Origin: Desulfobacca acetoxidans DSM 11109
GTDB taxonomy: Bacteria > Desulfobacterota > Desulfobaccia > Desulfobaccales > Desulfobaccaceae
Direction: 5' to 3'
Assembly (NCBI RefSeq): GCF_000195295.1
Contig: NC_015388.1
Span: 1,116,001-1,180,000 of the forward strand
DNA length: 64,000 bases
Shown here: positions 25,534-35,131 of the stretch, in pieces
Numbering within the stretch: the stretch's first letter is position 1
How the letters are laid out: each line of letters opens with the position of its first letter
Made by a program: the position numbers and the translations under genes
The notes under the pieces: model-generated
Told to the model about the DNA's origin: nothing
Database searches by the model: none
Seen by the model: the letters and a program-made list of their open reading frames with translations, nothing else

Positions 25534-27672
25534 ATGAAGCTCATAGAACTGCATAATGTTTATAAGACCTATCAATTAGGGGAGATCGAGGTCCCGGTGC
25601 TCAAGGGCGTCTCCCTCACCATTTCCCAAGGAGAGTTTGTAGCCCTCATGGGGACGTCAGGGTCGGGAAAAACGACGCTGATGAACATACTCGGGTGTTT
25701 GGACCGGCCGACCTCTGGTCAATATTGGCTTGATGGCCTCGATGTCACTGCCCTTACCCCTGACGAACGGGCTTACCTGCGCAACCGGAAACTCGGGTTT
25801 GTGTTTCAGATCTTTAATCTGCTGCCCCGCACCAGCGCCCTGGAAAATGTGATCGTGCCGTTGTCTTACAACGGGTTTGATATTTCAGACCGACAGGCAC
25901 ATCAGCGGGCTCAGGATTTGCTTGAGCGGATGGGATTGTCGACCCGGGTGGATTATGAGCCTTCGCAGCTTTCCGGAGGACAGCAACAACGGGTAGCCAT
26001 CGCCCGCGCCCTGGTTAATTCTCCCCCGGTGCTCCTGGCAGATGAACCGACTGGCAATCTGGATTCGCAGACCAGCGAAGAAGTCCTGGTCCTTTTCCAG
26101 AGGCTTAACGCCGAAGGCGTGACTATTATCCTCGTTACGCATGACGAAAACGTCGCCCGCCATGCCGGGAGGATTATCCGCATCAATGACGGCGTGGCGG
26201 AAACCGTTGAATTGGCAGCGGAGCCGGATGCCAAGGATTCTTATGGTCCCAGGGCGGAAAAAAGCCAACCTCATTCTCATACTTCTCTGCCCCGTCTGCG
26301 GTGGATGCTGCGTACCGCGCTCAACGGTCTGCGCCGCAATATCTTAAGGGCTGCCCTCACTGCTTTGGGTATCATTATCGGGGTTGCGGCGGTCATCGCT
26401 ATGATGGAGATCGGCCGGGGTTCGGCCGACGCTATTCAGCGGACCATAGCCAGCATGGGGGCCAACAACTTGATCATCTTTCCCGGTACCGCATCAAGCG
26501 GTGGGGTCACCTTCGGCATGGGAGCCGCAATGACCCTCACTCCCCAGGATGTTGAGGCCATCTTACGGGAATGTCCGGCCGTGAAGGCTGCCGCGCCCAT
26601 AGTACGGGCGCGCATCCAGATCGTCTACGGAAACCGCAACTGGGTCCCAATCTATATCTTTGGAACCACCCCGGCCTTCCTCGACGTACGGGAGTGGCCC
26701 CTGGAAGCCGGTGAGCCTCTGACGGAACAGGATGTGCGCAACGTCAGTAAGGTCTGCCTCCTGGGCAAACGACTGGTGCGGGAGCTTTTCGGAGGAGAAG
26801 ATCCCCTCAACAAGGAAATACGGGTTAATAATATCATTTTCAAAGTCGTGGGCGTCCTCAGTTCCAAAGGGGCCAACATGATCGGGATGGATCAGGATGA
26901 TATCCTGGTCGCCCCCTGGACAACCATTAGATACCGGGTGACGCGTAGTTCGCTGACCAATGTCAATCAGAGCGCCAAACAGACAACCTCTACTTCTAGT
27001 ACATCTGAAAAGGTTAACACCCTGAACGAGCTGTATCCCAGCACCCAACTCAGCCTGTATCCGGCCCGTTCCACCAGCCAGGAGGCCAACAACCCGATGC
27101 CAGTCCGGTTTGCCAACGTGGACCAGATCATGGTGGCGGCCCACTCTACCCAAGACATCCCCAGGGCTATACAACAGATAACCCAACTCTTGCGGGAGCG
27201 GCACCGCATCCGTCCCGGCGAACCCGAGGACTTCAACATCCGGGATATGACCGAGCCGTCCCGAGCCTTGTCTTCAACCGCCACGCTCATGACCAAGCTG
27301 CTGTTGGCCGTCGCCTTGATCTCCCTCGTGGTCGGCGGGGTAGGCATCATGAATATCATGTTGGTATCGGTAACTGAGCGCACCCGGGAAATCGGCCTGC
27401 GGTTGGCCGTGGGAGCTCGCAGCCGAGACATCCTGAAACAGTTCCTGACCGAGGCGGTCCTGCTATGTTTCTGTGGAGGTATCGTCGGGATTTTGTTCGG
27501 CCGCGGCGCCTCTATGGTGATAACGACCGTGTTTGGCTGGCCTACCGGAATATCTCCCCTAGCCATCCTGGCAGCTTTCGCGGTCTCGGTGACCGTGGGG
27601 GTCACCTTCGGCTATTACCCGGCCTGGAAGGCCTCGCGCTTGGATCCCATCAATGCTCTACGATACGAGTAA
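25534..27672 (+). CDS. MacB-like ABC transporter, ATPase fused to permease
   Basis: A 712-aa fusion. An N-terminal nucleotide-binding domain has Walker [10 protein letters not shown], signature [15 protein letters not shown] and Walker [13 protein letters not shown], followed by the H-loop VTHD. A linker leads to the MacB membrane part: first helix ([20 protein letters not shown]), a large periplasmic domain, then three helices near the C-terminus ([20 protein letters not shown]), the FtsX-type fold. MacB is a mechanotransmitter that drives periplasmic substrates through the TolC channel rather than transporting across the inner membrane. 61 bp after the adaptor gene; its end overlaps the channel gene by 20 bp. 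Confidence 0.94.
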   Translation: MKLIELHNVYKTYQLGEIEVPVLKGVSLTISQGEFVALMGTSGSGKTTLMNILGCLDRPTSGQYWLDGLDVTALTPDERAYLRNRKLGFVFQIFNLLPRTSALENVIVPLSYNGFDISDRQAHQRAQDLLERMGLSTRVDYEPSQLSGGQQQRVAIARALVNSPPVLLADEPTGNLDSQTSEEVLVLFQRLNAEGVTIILVTHDENVARHAGRIIRINDGVAETVELAAEPDAKDSYGPRAEKSQPHSHTSLPRLRWMLRTALNGLRRNILRAALTALGIIIGVAAVIAMMEIGRGSADAIQRTIASMGANNLIIFPGTASSGGVTFGMGAAMTLTPQDVEAILRECPAVKAAAPIVRARIQIVYGNRNWVPIYIFGTTPAFLDVREWPLEAGEPLTEQDVRNVSKVCLLGKRLVRELFGGEDPLNKEIRVNNIIFKVVGVLSSKGANMIGMDQDDILVAPWTTIRYRVTRSSLTNVNQSAKQTTSTSSTSEKVNTLNELYPSTQLSLYPARSTSQEANNPMPVRFANVDQIMVAAHSTQDIPRAIQQITQLLRERHRIRPGEPEDFNIRDMTEPSRALSSTATLMTKLLLAVALISLVVGGVGIMNIMLVSVTERTREIGLRLAVGARSRDILKQFLTEAVLLCFCGGIVGILFGRGASMVITTVFGWPTGISPLAILAAFAVSVTVGVTFGYYPAWKASRLDPINALRYE

Positions 27673-29128
27673 GTTTGTGAGATACCTCATATCCCTCTTC
27701 TGGACGGTGTCCTCTCTAATCTTGGCAATCGGCTGCGCCGTTGGTCCGGATTACCAGGCGCCCAAGACCGAGGTCCCGGCAGAATGGAACGGCCAGGCCT
27801 TTGTTACCCAGGGGCAGGCCAGCAAGACCACCACCGAGCCGGTCACTTTAGCCCAATGGTGGGGGATTTTTAATGACCGGACCCTCAATTCTTTGGTGGA
27901 ACTGGCTATCACTGCCAACCTTGATCTCAAGCAGGTGGAGGCCCGGATTCGCCAGGCACGAGCAGCCCGTGGAGTGGCAGGCGCCGGACTTGGTCCTACA
28001 GTGGATGCCTCGGTCATCTACCAGCGCAGCAAGAGCTCGAGCGAAACCGTGGGGTCCGGCGGAAGTCCGACGGTTGCCGCCACCGGGGCTTTCAGGGAAT
28101 TATTTCAGGTCGGGTTGGATTCCTCCTGGGAGCTGGATTTCTTCGGTGGGACCAGACGCAATCTGGAAGCGGCCACCGCCGACCTGCGGGCCGCCATGGA
28201 AGATCGCCGGGATGTGTTGATCACCCTGATAGGGGACGTCGGCAGCAACTACCTGAATCTGCGGGGACTGCAACAACAGCTTGCTATTGCCCATAAGAAC
28301 CTGGAAGTTCAGAGGAAAACCGCTGCCATTGTGCACCGCCGTTTTGAGACCGGTTTTGTCAGCCGCCTGGACGTGGCCAATGCCGACGCCCAGGCAGCCG
28401 CCACTGAAGCCCAAATACCCGTATTGGAATCTTCGGCGCAAGCGGCCATCTACAGCTTGGGGGTGCTGTTAGGTCAAAATCCTGCTGCCCTGGAGACTAC
28501 CCTGGTGCGACCGAACCCACTTCCTCCCACCCCGCCGAAGATTCCTATCGGTCTGCCGTCTGATCTAGTCCGCCGCCGGCCGGACATCCGGCGCGCCGAA
28601 GCTCAACTGCATGCCGCCACCGCGCGCATCGGCGTGGCCACGGCCGATCTTTTCCCCCGATTTTTCCTTACCGGTGGTTTTGGCGTCTCGGCTCGGGATC
28701 TGAACCGGCTGGGCATCTCCAACAGCAGGTATTGGTCGTTCAGCCCCACCGTTACCTGGCCGATCTTCGCCTCCGGCCGCATCCGCTGGAACATCGAGAT
28801 GCAAAACGCCCTCCAGGAACAGGCCTTCCTGACGTACCAGAAGACGGTGCTTACTGCCCTCAAAGAAGTCGAGACCGCCCTGGTAGCCTACGCCAAAGAA
28901 CAGGAACATCGGCAGTCCCTGGCAACGGCGGTCGATAACAACCGCCAGGCGGTGGATCTGGCCATGAAATTATACGTTGCCGGCAAAACGGATTTTTTAA
29001 ACGTGCTCACTGCCCAACGCTCTCTGTATGTCAATGAAGAGGCCCTGGTGCAGAGCACCCAACGCCTGACCGTCAATCTTATCACTCTCTATAAGGCCTT
29101 GGGGGGAGGCTGGGAAGAAAAATCGTAG
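27653..29128 (+). CDS. Outer-membrane efflux lipoprotein of the NodT/TolC family
   Basis: A 491-aa channel protein. The N-terminus is a lipoprotein signal with Cys28 in LAIGC, then CAVGPDYQAP, the typical start of NodT-type factors. Two OEP repeats follow (about 60-260 and 275-480), with DLVRRRPDIRRAEAQLHAATA at the start of the second and long Ala/Gln-rich helices that form the trans-periplasmic barrel. It completes a tripartite pump with the adaptor and MacB-type ATPase upstream. Its start lies inside the macB-like 3' end (20-bp overlap), so it is translationally coupled. Confidence 0.94.
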   Translation: MLYDTSKFVRYLISLFWTVSSLILAIGCAVGPDYQAPKTEVPAEWNGQAFVTQGQASKTTTEPVTLAQWWGIFNDRTLNSLVELAITANLDLKQVEARIRQARAARGVAGAGLGPTVDASVIYQRSKSSSETVGSGGSPTVAATGAFRELFQVGLDSSWELDFFGGTRRNLEAATADLRAAMEDRRDVLITLIGDVGSNYLNLRGLQQQLAIAHKNLEVQRKTAAIVHRRFETGFVSRLDVANADAQAAATEAQIPVLESSAQAAIYSLGVLLGQNPAALETTLVRPNPLPPTPPKIPIGLPSDLVRRRPDIRRAEAQLHAATARIGVATADLFPRFFLTGGFGVSARDLNRLGISNSRYWSFSPTVTWPIFASGRIRWNIEMQNALQEQAFLTYQKTVLTALKEVETALVAYAKEQEHRQSLATAVDNNRQAVDLAMKLYVAGKTDFLNVLTAQRSLYVNEEALVQSTQRLTVNLITLYKALGGGWEEKS

Positions 29129-29664
29129 AGATTTGATTACTAACAATCAATTTTGAACTGTTACCGAGAAAATAAGTTTCAAATTTTGAGTTGAAAAGAT
29201 CGAGGGCCAGTAAAAGGTTGGAGACTAATTTTTATGGTTTGTAGGTAACTTACAGGTCATAAAGATTGGTCAGGGTTATTTATCAACCGCAAACAATGGC
29301 ACCAATACTCCTTGCGCCCGGCTAGCAGATCACCATTATGTGAAAACAGTGGGCAGTATGCGGCGGGCAGAAAAAGCATTATTGTAAGCAGCCGCCACGG
29401 TTCTGTTTTCATGTCCGGTACAGATCATCACCCCCCCCCCGAAAAACCTTAATGATTCATTGTTTATAAAATAAACGCCTATCCTTTTCCTGTTTAATAA
29501 TGCAACACCTATTTTATTTAATATATTGGACAGTTATATTATTTCCGTCAACGCTCTGTAGTAATATACAACACATCTGCTATTTATTTAATGAACTCAA
29601 GGGGTCAAGAAGACCTAAAATTTTTAATCGCTCGTATATCCGTTAGGTTACACCAGATCACAAT
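29129..29664. other. Long intergenic region with repeat copy and poly-C tract
   Basis: No convincing gene. A minus-strand copy of the repeat found at 19875 lies at 29364-29413, and a run of ten C is at 29431-29440. AT-rich sequence from 29460 to 29640 could hold upstream activator sites for the sigma-54 promoter that follows, but I could not define a dyad there. Confidence 0.5.
29364..29413 (-). repeat. Copy of the 19875-type dispersed repeat
   Basis: Read on the minus strand it gives atgaaaacagaaccgtggcg and then tgcttacaataatgctttttc, matching the repeats at 19875 and 20008 almost base for base over some 48 bp. The CTCACGG units are absent. Confidence 0.7.
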
Positions 29665-29681
29665 TTGGCATATTCTTTGCT
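29665..29681 (+). promoter_or_regulatory. Sigma-54 promoter upstream of the GcvH-like gene
   Basis: TTGGCA (29665-29670) and TTGC (29677-29680) place GG (29667-29668) and GC (29679-29680) exactly 10 bases apart, the invariant -24/-12 geometry. Transcription would start near 29692, leaving a leader of about 300 nt before the GcvH-like gene. The NtrC-type activator encoded at 31501-32850 is the obvious candidate regulator. Confidence 0.75.
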
Positions 29682-29995
29682 TATTAAAAGTTTGAGACCG
29701 GTCAGAAGTACACCTTCTCCCAACCTTCTAACAGAGGATTGAGGCATGAATTTTAGGCATGTGGCTGATGGCTAGTCCTTGCTAAGACCTTGTGGGCGCC
29801 ATGATGAAGAGCGGCGGTGCCATCGCTGCTGAAATAGGTGGAAGTGAAGAGATGTAATGGCGAGGTCTGGTAAGGATGTTTCTCTTCGAGAATGTTTCTG
29901 TCTGAGAGAAAGATCAAAAACCTCAAGATCCCGAAGGAAGTCGCGGTTGCATCTTCTCCCGTCGGGACAACCCATTGCACAAAGGAAACGGCGCC

Positions 29996-30910
29996 ATGAA
30001 AAAGAAACTTGCTGAGGGCAAGAAGCCCTGTATCTGGATGGAGGCTGGCGTGATCGACTACAAAATCTGTCATAATAATTTTGATTGTTCCCACTGTGAA
30101 TTTGATCGGGCCATGACTGAAAATGCTAATCATAATCTCGCCCTGCGCCGGGCTGGCCAAACTCCCACCGGCAAGCTGGGTGCCATTGTCCCGTGGCCGG
30201 ATAAGATGCGGCAGCGTTCCGGATTGCAGCAGCAGTGCCGGCATATGCTAACCGGCAGGGTGCCGGCCCATTTCTGTGGCAACAACTACCTCTGTCACAG
30301 ATGTGAATTTGACCAGCTCCTGGAAGATCAGGTGGAGTTTTTCCTGGAACCGGAAAGGCCTAAACTCGAAGATGTTTTCGGCTTTGCTGTGCCTACGACC
30401 AACTATCTCCATCGCGGACATACCTGGGCAGTCCTGGAGAGTGGCGGTCGCGTCCGTCTCGGTCTGGACGATTTCTCCCAGAAGGTTTTGGGTCCCGCCG
30501 ATGAGATGAAGCTGCCCAAATTAGGTGAGGAATTCCACCATGACGCCGTCGGCTTGGCCTTGGCCCGCCAGGGTAAAAAGGCTGCTGTCCTGGCGCCGGT
30601 AGACGGTATCATTGAGGCGGTAAATCCCAAAGTTCGGCAGAGGCCGGCTTTGGCCCATGATGATCCTTACGGGGAAGGCTGGCTCTTTGTTGTTACCCCC
30701 ACCAACCTGAAGCCGAACCTGGAGCATATGCTCTTCGGTCCGAGCAACGTTGCCTGGATAGAAGGCGAGGCCCACAAGCTGTTGAATATGCTGGAATCCT
30801 CGGCGGGCGTTACCCTCCCCTCAGGTGGGTCGATCATTGACGATGTCTATGGACACTTTCCAGAACTTGATTGGCAGCGTCTGGTCCATGAGTTTCTTCA
30901 TAGCGTCTGA
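29996..30910 (+). CDS. GcvH-like (lipoyl-domain) protein with duplicated Cys module
   Basis: A 304-aa protein, about twice GcvH length. ATG 29996 is preferred, with AAGGA upstream; an upstream TTG adds 7 residues. Residues 12-34 and 81-103 each carry C-x12-C-x5-C-x2-C followed by EFD, an exact internal repeat likely to bind zinc or an Fe-S cluster. From about 125 on it resembles GcvH: VRLGLDDFSQKVLG, GKKAAVLAPVDG with Lys194/195 where GcvH has its lipoylated Lys, and DPYGEGWL. It follows a sigma-54 promoter and sits beside a two-component pair. No other gcv gene is near, so a role in sensing or sulfur/redox chemistry is more likely than glycine cleavage. Confidence 0.82.
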   Translation: MKKKLAEGKKPCIWMEAGVIDYKICHNNFDCSHCEFDRAMTENANHNLALRRAGQTPTGKLGAIVPWPDKMRQRSGLQQQCRHMLTGRVPAHFCGNNYLCHRCEFDQLLEDQVEFFLEPERPKLEDVFGFAVPTTNYLHRGHTWAVLESGGRVRLGLDDFSQKVLGPADEMKLPKLGEEFHHDAVGLALARQGKKAAVLAPVDGIIEAVNPKVRQRPALAHDDPYGEGWLFVVTPTNLKPNLEHMLFGPSNVAWIEGEAHKLLNMLESSAGVTLPSGGSIIDDVYGHFPELDWQRLVHEFLHSV

Positions 30911-31481
30911 GACGGCGCAGTAATCCATGGTCACGGAAATAGTCGGCCAGGAGAATCTGACAATAGCTACAGAATGCCAGGTTCTTCTGGTCTAATTTTT
31001 CCAGGTTGGCGGCAAAACCCATAAGACAGCCTTTCTGCTGGCAGTGCCCCAGGCCAAAGGTGTGCCCCACTTCGTGCAGGGTTAATTTGGTGAGGCGGGT
31101 TAAGACCAGGGATAGCGGTAGCTGAATGCCCTCGGGGTCGCCTCGTAGTCGAAACAGCGACACGACCGCCGCCCTGCCGTTCAACTGAGCTTCGCCGAAG
31201 ACAAAGGTTAAAATCGGGATATAGAGGTCAACCGGTGTTACTCCGACAATCCGCAGCGCCGGCGATTCAGTCCGAGAGAGCAACTCTTCGAGGATCTGGG
31301 TGGAGTTGTGCTGCTGGCGGGTAACGTTATATGTCCGCAAAGGCAAGGGTTGCGGTGACAACACCTTCACCGGGAGATGCAGAAATTTTTTGACAACGGC
31401 CCCTAAATACCGCAGGAGCTCCGGGTCTACCGGACCTAGAGCCACTAAACCTAAAAACGGATGACGCATCATGAATCGCAA
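30834..31481 (-). CDS. Archaemetzincin-like zinc metalloprotease
   Basis: A 215-aa protein with the archaemetzincin signature HEVGHTFGLGHCQQKGCLM: three zinc His in HExxHxxGxxH and Cys residues following, then CSYC for the second structural zinc. Family members are cytoplasmic metalloproteases of unclear substrate, common in archaea and some bacteria. Its 3' end overlaps the convergent GcvH-like gene by 77 bp, an unusually long tail-to-tail overlap. It lies 19 bp downstream of the NtrC-type activator gene on the same strand and is probably transcribed with it and the kinase. Confidence 0.88.
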   Translation of the reverse strand: MRFMMRHPFLGLVALGPVDPELLRYLGAVVKKFLHLPVKVLSPQPLPLRTYNVTRQQHNSTQILEELLSRTESPALRIVGVTPVDLYIPILTFVFGEAQLNGRAAVVSLFRLRGDPEGIQLPLSLVLTRLTKLTLHEVGHTFGLGHCQQKGCLMGFAANLEKLDQKNLAFCSYCQILLADYFRDHGLLRRLRRYEETHGPDAANQVLESVHRHRQ

Positions 31482-31500
31482 GGCCCCAGGACTGCCCTGG

Positions 31501-32850
31501 CTAAGGCGTCAGACCGTATTTTTTGATCTTCTGGTAGAGCGTGGTGCGATTGATGCCTAGGACCTTGGCGGCACTGGAAATATTGCCACTATGCAGCGCC
31601 AGTATCCGGGCGATATGTTGTCGTTCCATTTCTAGTAAAGATAACCCCCCTGTTTCCAACGACTCTCCCGTTGGAGTGGTAAATGGCAGATCGCTTAGTT
31701 TGATCTGCCGACTTTTCCCCACCACCACTGCCCGCTCTACAGCATTTTCCAGTTCCCGGACATTCCCCGGCCACGAATAGTGCAGCAGAGCCTCCATGGC
31801 CGCTGGATGGATGGCATCGATCTTTTTATTGGTTTCGGTGGCATACCGCCGCAGAAAATATTGGGCCAGCAAGGGGATATCCTCACGCCGTTCGCGCAGC
31901 GGCGGCACATGCAGGTGAACGACGTTCAGACGATAGAATAAATCCTGCCGAAAGGCCTTTTCCCGAATGGCTTCCTGGAGATCACGATGAGTGGCGGCGA
32001 TCACCCGAAAATCGCTGTGCAGCGGCTCTGTCCCCCCCACTCTGGTAAACTCATGGGTCTCCAAGACTCGGAGCAGATCAATCTGCATTTTCATGGAAAG
32101 GTCGCCTACTTCATCGAGAAAAAGCGTTCCGGCATTCGCCAGTTCGAGTCGACCCTTCTTGGCAAATTTGGCGTCCGTGAAAGCGCCTCGCTCATGGCCG
32201 AAGAGTTCACTCTCCAACAGGTGCTCCGTAAAGGCGCCGCAATTGATGGCAATGAAAGCGCCATAACAACGCGGACTGTGAACATGGATGGCCCTGGCTA
32301 CCAGTTCCTTGCCGACACCAGTCTCACCGGTAATCAATACTGTGGCGTCGCTCTGGGCCACATCCCGGATGGTATCGAATAGCCGCTGCATCGGCGGCGA
32401 CTGGCCCACCAGATTATCCAAGTGATTTACCTTCGGTTTGCGATCCCTCAGGATCATACTCTCCATGGCCAGGGTCTGAATGCCGGCCAGTTTTTCTATG
32501 GTAAGGCTCAGTTCTTCCAATTCAAAAGGCTTGAGCAGATAATCATAAGCCCCCAGGCGCATCGACTCCACTGCATCCCGGATGGAGCCGTAAGCGGTCA
32601 TCATCACGACAGCCTCGGTATGATCGTTCTCCCGCAGCTTTTTAAGCAGCGACAGTCCATCCATTCTGGGCATCTTGACGTCGATCAGCATAATGTCATA
32701 GCGGTTCTCCTGGATCATGGCCCAAGCCGCTATCCCGTCGGCGGCGGTGGCTACCTCATAGCCATCCTGCTGCAGCCAACCGCTCAGAGACTCGCGGATG
32801 CTCAACTCATCGTCCACTACCAGGATACTAATTTTTTTCTGCGGCAACAC
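31501..32850 (-). CDS. Sigma-54-dependent response regulator (NtrC family)
   Basis: A 449-aa activator counted from GTG 32850, one base after the kinase stop; the longer frame would overlap the kinase and lacks homology. It has a receiver domain with the phospho-accepting Asp in MLIDVKMP. The AAA+ domain has Walker A GETGVGKE, Walker B GTLFLDEVGDL and the sigma-54 contact loop GAFTDA (usually GAFTGA). A Fis-type helix-turn-helix closes the protein (SAAKVLGINRTTLYQKIKKYG). It is the cognate partner of the adjacent kinase and likely activates the sigma-54 promoter at 29665. Confidence 0.94.
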   Translation of the reverse strand: MLPQKKISILVVDDELSIRESLSGWLQQDGYEVATAADGIAAWAMIQENRYDIMLIDVKMPRMDGLSLLKKLRENDHTEAVVMMTAYGSIRDAVESMRLGAYDYLLKPFELEELSLTIEKLAGIQTLAMESMILRDRKPKVNHLDNLVGQSPPMQRLFDTIRDVAQSDATVLITGETGVGKELVARAIHVHSPRCYGAFIAINCGAFTEHLLESELFGHERGAFTDAKFAKKGRLELANAGTLFLDEVGDLSMKMQIDLLRVLETHEFTRVGGTEPLHSDFRVIAATHRDLQEAIREKAFRQDLFYRLNVVHLHVPPLRERREDIPLLAQYFLRRYATETNKKIDAIHPAAMEALLHYSWPGNVRELENAVERAVVVGKSRQIKLSDLPFTTPTGESLETGGLSLLEMERQHIARILALHSGNISSAAKVLGINRTTLYQKIKKYGLTP

Positions 32851-32851
32851 T

Positions 32852-35131
32852 CTAAGTCCCCTGTTTATAAGCGGGTAGACGAATCGTAAAGGTTGTCCCC
32901 TGTCCGACGATGCTGTCCACTTTGATGGTGCCTTTGTGTTCCTGGATGATGCCGTACACCACGGACAACCCCAATCCTGCCCCGGAACCGGCCTTCTTGG
33001 TAGTATAAAATGGCTCAAAGATACTGGAATACTTTTCCTTGGGGATACCGATGCCGGTATCGGCGATCTGGACCATGACCCCGGGGCGCCGGTAATTTTT
33101 AGTCTTCAGGGTCAATACCCCTCCATCCGGCATGGCATCGCGGGCATTGAGGATGAGATTTAAAAAAACCTGCTTCATCTGTTCCGGGTCAGCCAAAACC
33201 GGCATCAGGTCTGGGTCAAACTGGCAATTAACAGTGATCCCCTGCAGCCGCAACTGATATTCGGTTAACGTCAGCGTCTCCGTCAGCAGCGCATTCAACC
33301 CCACCGGTTTAAATTCCGGACTGGTCTTGCGGGAAAAGGCCAAAAGATTGGAGACCGTCTTACTGACCCGGGAGGTCTCTCCGTAAATCAGATCAAGGTA
33401 TTCGTGCATTTTGGCCGATTCGGTCTCGCTCAGCAATCCTTTTCCCATAATACGCTGCATCAATTTGACCAGATTCATGATGCCGGTCATCGGATTGTTG
33501 ATCTCGTGCACCACGCTGGCAGACAGTTTTCCCAATGAGGTCATTTTATCATCGTGCAGCATTCGGGCCCGGGAGGCGATCTCCTTGGTAACGTCCCGCG
33601 CCACATTAATAACCAGGGTAACTTTTCCCGCCTCGTCAAAGAGAGGATGGCAGACCACGTGCATGTAATGCTCCCGGCCATCCTTGTCAAAATGAACATG
33701 GGTGCCGGAGCACGCCTTCCCCAAAACCACCGCATCTCGGAGTGGACACGGGAGGTCGGGACCGGAGCAGGGCTTATCCAGGTGATGGGAAATTTCATAA
33801 CAGTATTTGCCTACCGTATCTCTCCGCCTCAATCCTACCATCTTCAGCAAAGCCCGGTTGACTTCGACGACGCGGTAATCCGGCTCGATCACCATCATGT
33901 GGTCTTCAATGCTGTTGACAATCGTTTCCAGGAAGGCCTTCTCTTTGGCGGCCTGTTTGAAAAGCTGCCGGGTCTGTTCCTCCGATTTTTTCAGGGCCTC
34001 TTCCAGCTGCTGGCGGGTGGTGATATCTTTTATGACCTCAATTACCCGCCGGCCGGCAATTTCCGGCGGACACAGGGGAGAGATGGTTATTTCATAGTAA
34101 TGCTCAACGCCGTCCGAATCGGTATAATACTGTAAGACCTGGGCCGGCTTGCATTCCTGTAGGACCTGCGGTAAAGGACAGACCATCCCGTGACGGTCGC
34201 AGGGCTCAGATAACTGGTGCAAAACCTTATAACAATGTTCCCCCACAACCTCTTCAGCGTTCTTCTGAAAATTAGTCAGAAAGGTCTGGTTAACCTCTTC
34301 CACCAGATAATCCTGGTTTAATACCAGCACTGAATCAGGCAGATAGTCGAATATTTTTTGAAACTGATTACGTTGGTTGGCTAATTTGATTTCGCTTTCC
34401 ACCCGCAGGCGCAGCCGGTCTTCTTCCTTCTGGAACAACTCCCAGAAGAGCCGCGATTGGATATGATCAATAACCTGAGTCTGGGCCGACTTCTTTTGGA
34501 TAATGCTTTTCCGAACCTCTGGGTCTCCGGTGAGTTCAAGGACCAGATCGGGCTCCTGCGCCAAAAGCGTTGGATAATCCCGAACCGTGGGGATACCTAG
34601 AACCGCTGCCTCCTGTATGCCGGGGGCCTCGGGATCGGGATCGGCCACTCCCAGGATACTGATCCGCCGGAGGCTGGACAATCCACCGGTGATCTGCTGC
34701 AAGACCTGTTGACAGAGCCCGCCTCCCCCCATAATGGCGATCTTTAACGGGTGGTATCTCTCACTAAAAGATAAGTCCTTGGTAATGAGGTCCCAGAAAT
34801 TCTCCCAGTCATGGGGTCGATTGCATTGAAGAACCATGACCCCTGCCGGACAATGCGCCATGAGTTCCTCGTAAACCGAGACCATCCCGGTGGCGTCGAC
34901 CAGGATGTCTAGTTCCGGCAATTGCGTTAAATCAAGGGCGCAAGGAAATACGGGGAGGTTTTGCCGGCGGGCATAGAGGATGCCGGGAGCCTCAAGGTTC
35001 TGATCGGCCACCCCTACTACTCGTAAGGGTTGATCAACTCTCCGACTGGGCGCCAGGGCCTCCAGGATGGCCATTCCCTGCCGGCCGGCTCCCACCAAGG
35101 CAATATTGTATGACTGTTTGCCAGGATTCAT
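32852..35131 (-). CDS. PAS sensor histidine kinase with N-terminal Rossmann-like domains
   Basis: A 759-aa soluble kinase with no transmembrane segment. Residues 1-120 start NIALVGAGRQGMA (GxGxxG), and 125-240 start KIAIMGGGG and include ELTGDPEV: two dehydrogenase-like nucleotide-binding domains in tandem. Two PAS domains follow (about 255-370 and 395-515), both with the pattern C-Y-x3-H-x-L-x2-P-C...C-P-L, suggesting metal or thiol sensing. Then come HisKA (VVHEINNPMTG) and HATPase_c (LNLILNARDAM, DTGIGIP, GAGLGLSVVYG). It probably senses a dinucleotide or redox state and phosphorylates the NtrC-type partner encoded 1 bp downstream. Confidence 0.9.
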   Translation of the reverse strand: MNPGKQSYNIALVGAGRQGMAILEALAPSRRVDQPLRVVGVADQNLEAPGILYARRQNLPVFPCALDLTQLPELDILVDATGMVSVYEELMAHCPAGVMVLQCNRPHDWENFWDLITKDLSFSERYHPLKIAIMGGGGLCQQVLQQITGGLSSLRRISILGVADPDPEAPGIQEAAVLGIPTVRDYPTLLAQEPDLVLELTGDPEVRKSIIQKKSAQTQVIDHIQSRLFWELFQKEEDRLRLRVESEIKLANQRNQFQKIFDYLPDSVLVLNQDYLVEEVNQTFLTNFQKNAEEVVGEHCYKVLHQLSEPCDRHGMVCPLPQVLQECKPAQVLQYYTDSDGVEHYYEITISPLCPPEIAGRRVIEVIKDITTRQQLEEALKKSEEQTRQLFKQAAKEKAFLETIVNSIEDHMMVIEPDYRVVEVNRALLKMVGLRRRDTVGKYCYEISHHLDKPCSGPDLPCPLRDAVVLGKACSGTHVHFDKDGREHYMHVVCHPLFDEAGKVTLVINVARDVTKEIASRARMLHDDKMTSLGKLSASVVHEINNPMTGIMNLVKLMQRIMGKGLLSETESAKMHEYLDLIYGETSRVSKTVSNLLAFSRKTSPEFKPVGLNALLTETLTLTEYQLRLQGITVNCQFDPDLMPVLADPEQMKQVFLNLILNARDAMPDGGVLTLKTKNYRRPGVMVQIADTGIGIPKEKYSSIFEPFYTTKKAGSGAGLGLSVVYGIIQEHKGTIKVDSIVGQGTTFTIRLPAYKQGT

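Noticed and set aside
29431-29440. Ten-C tract as phase-variable switch
   Set aside because: It lies 225 bp upstream of the sigma-54 promoter and in no reading frame, so an effect on a gene is not evident; sequencing error is also likely in such a run.
29753-30244. 163-aa minus-strand frame over the GcvH-like leader
   Set aside because: It overlaps a well-supported gene, has no recognisable motif and a composition like antisense of it.
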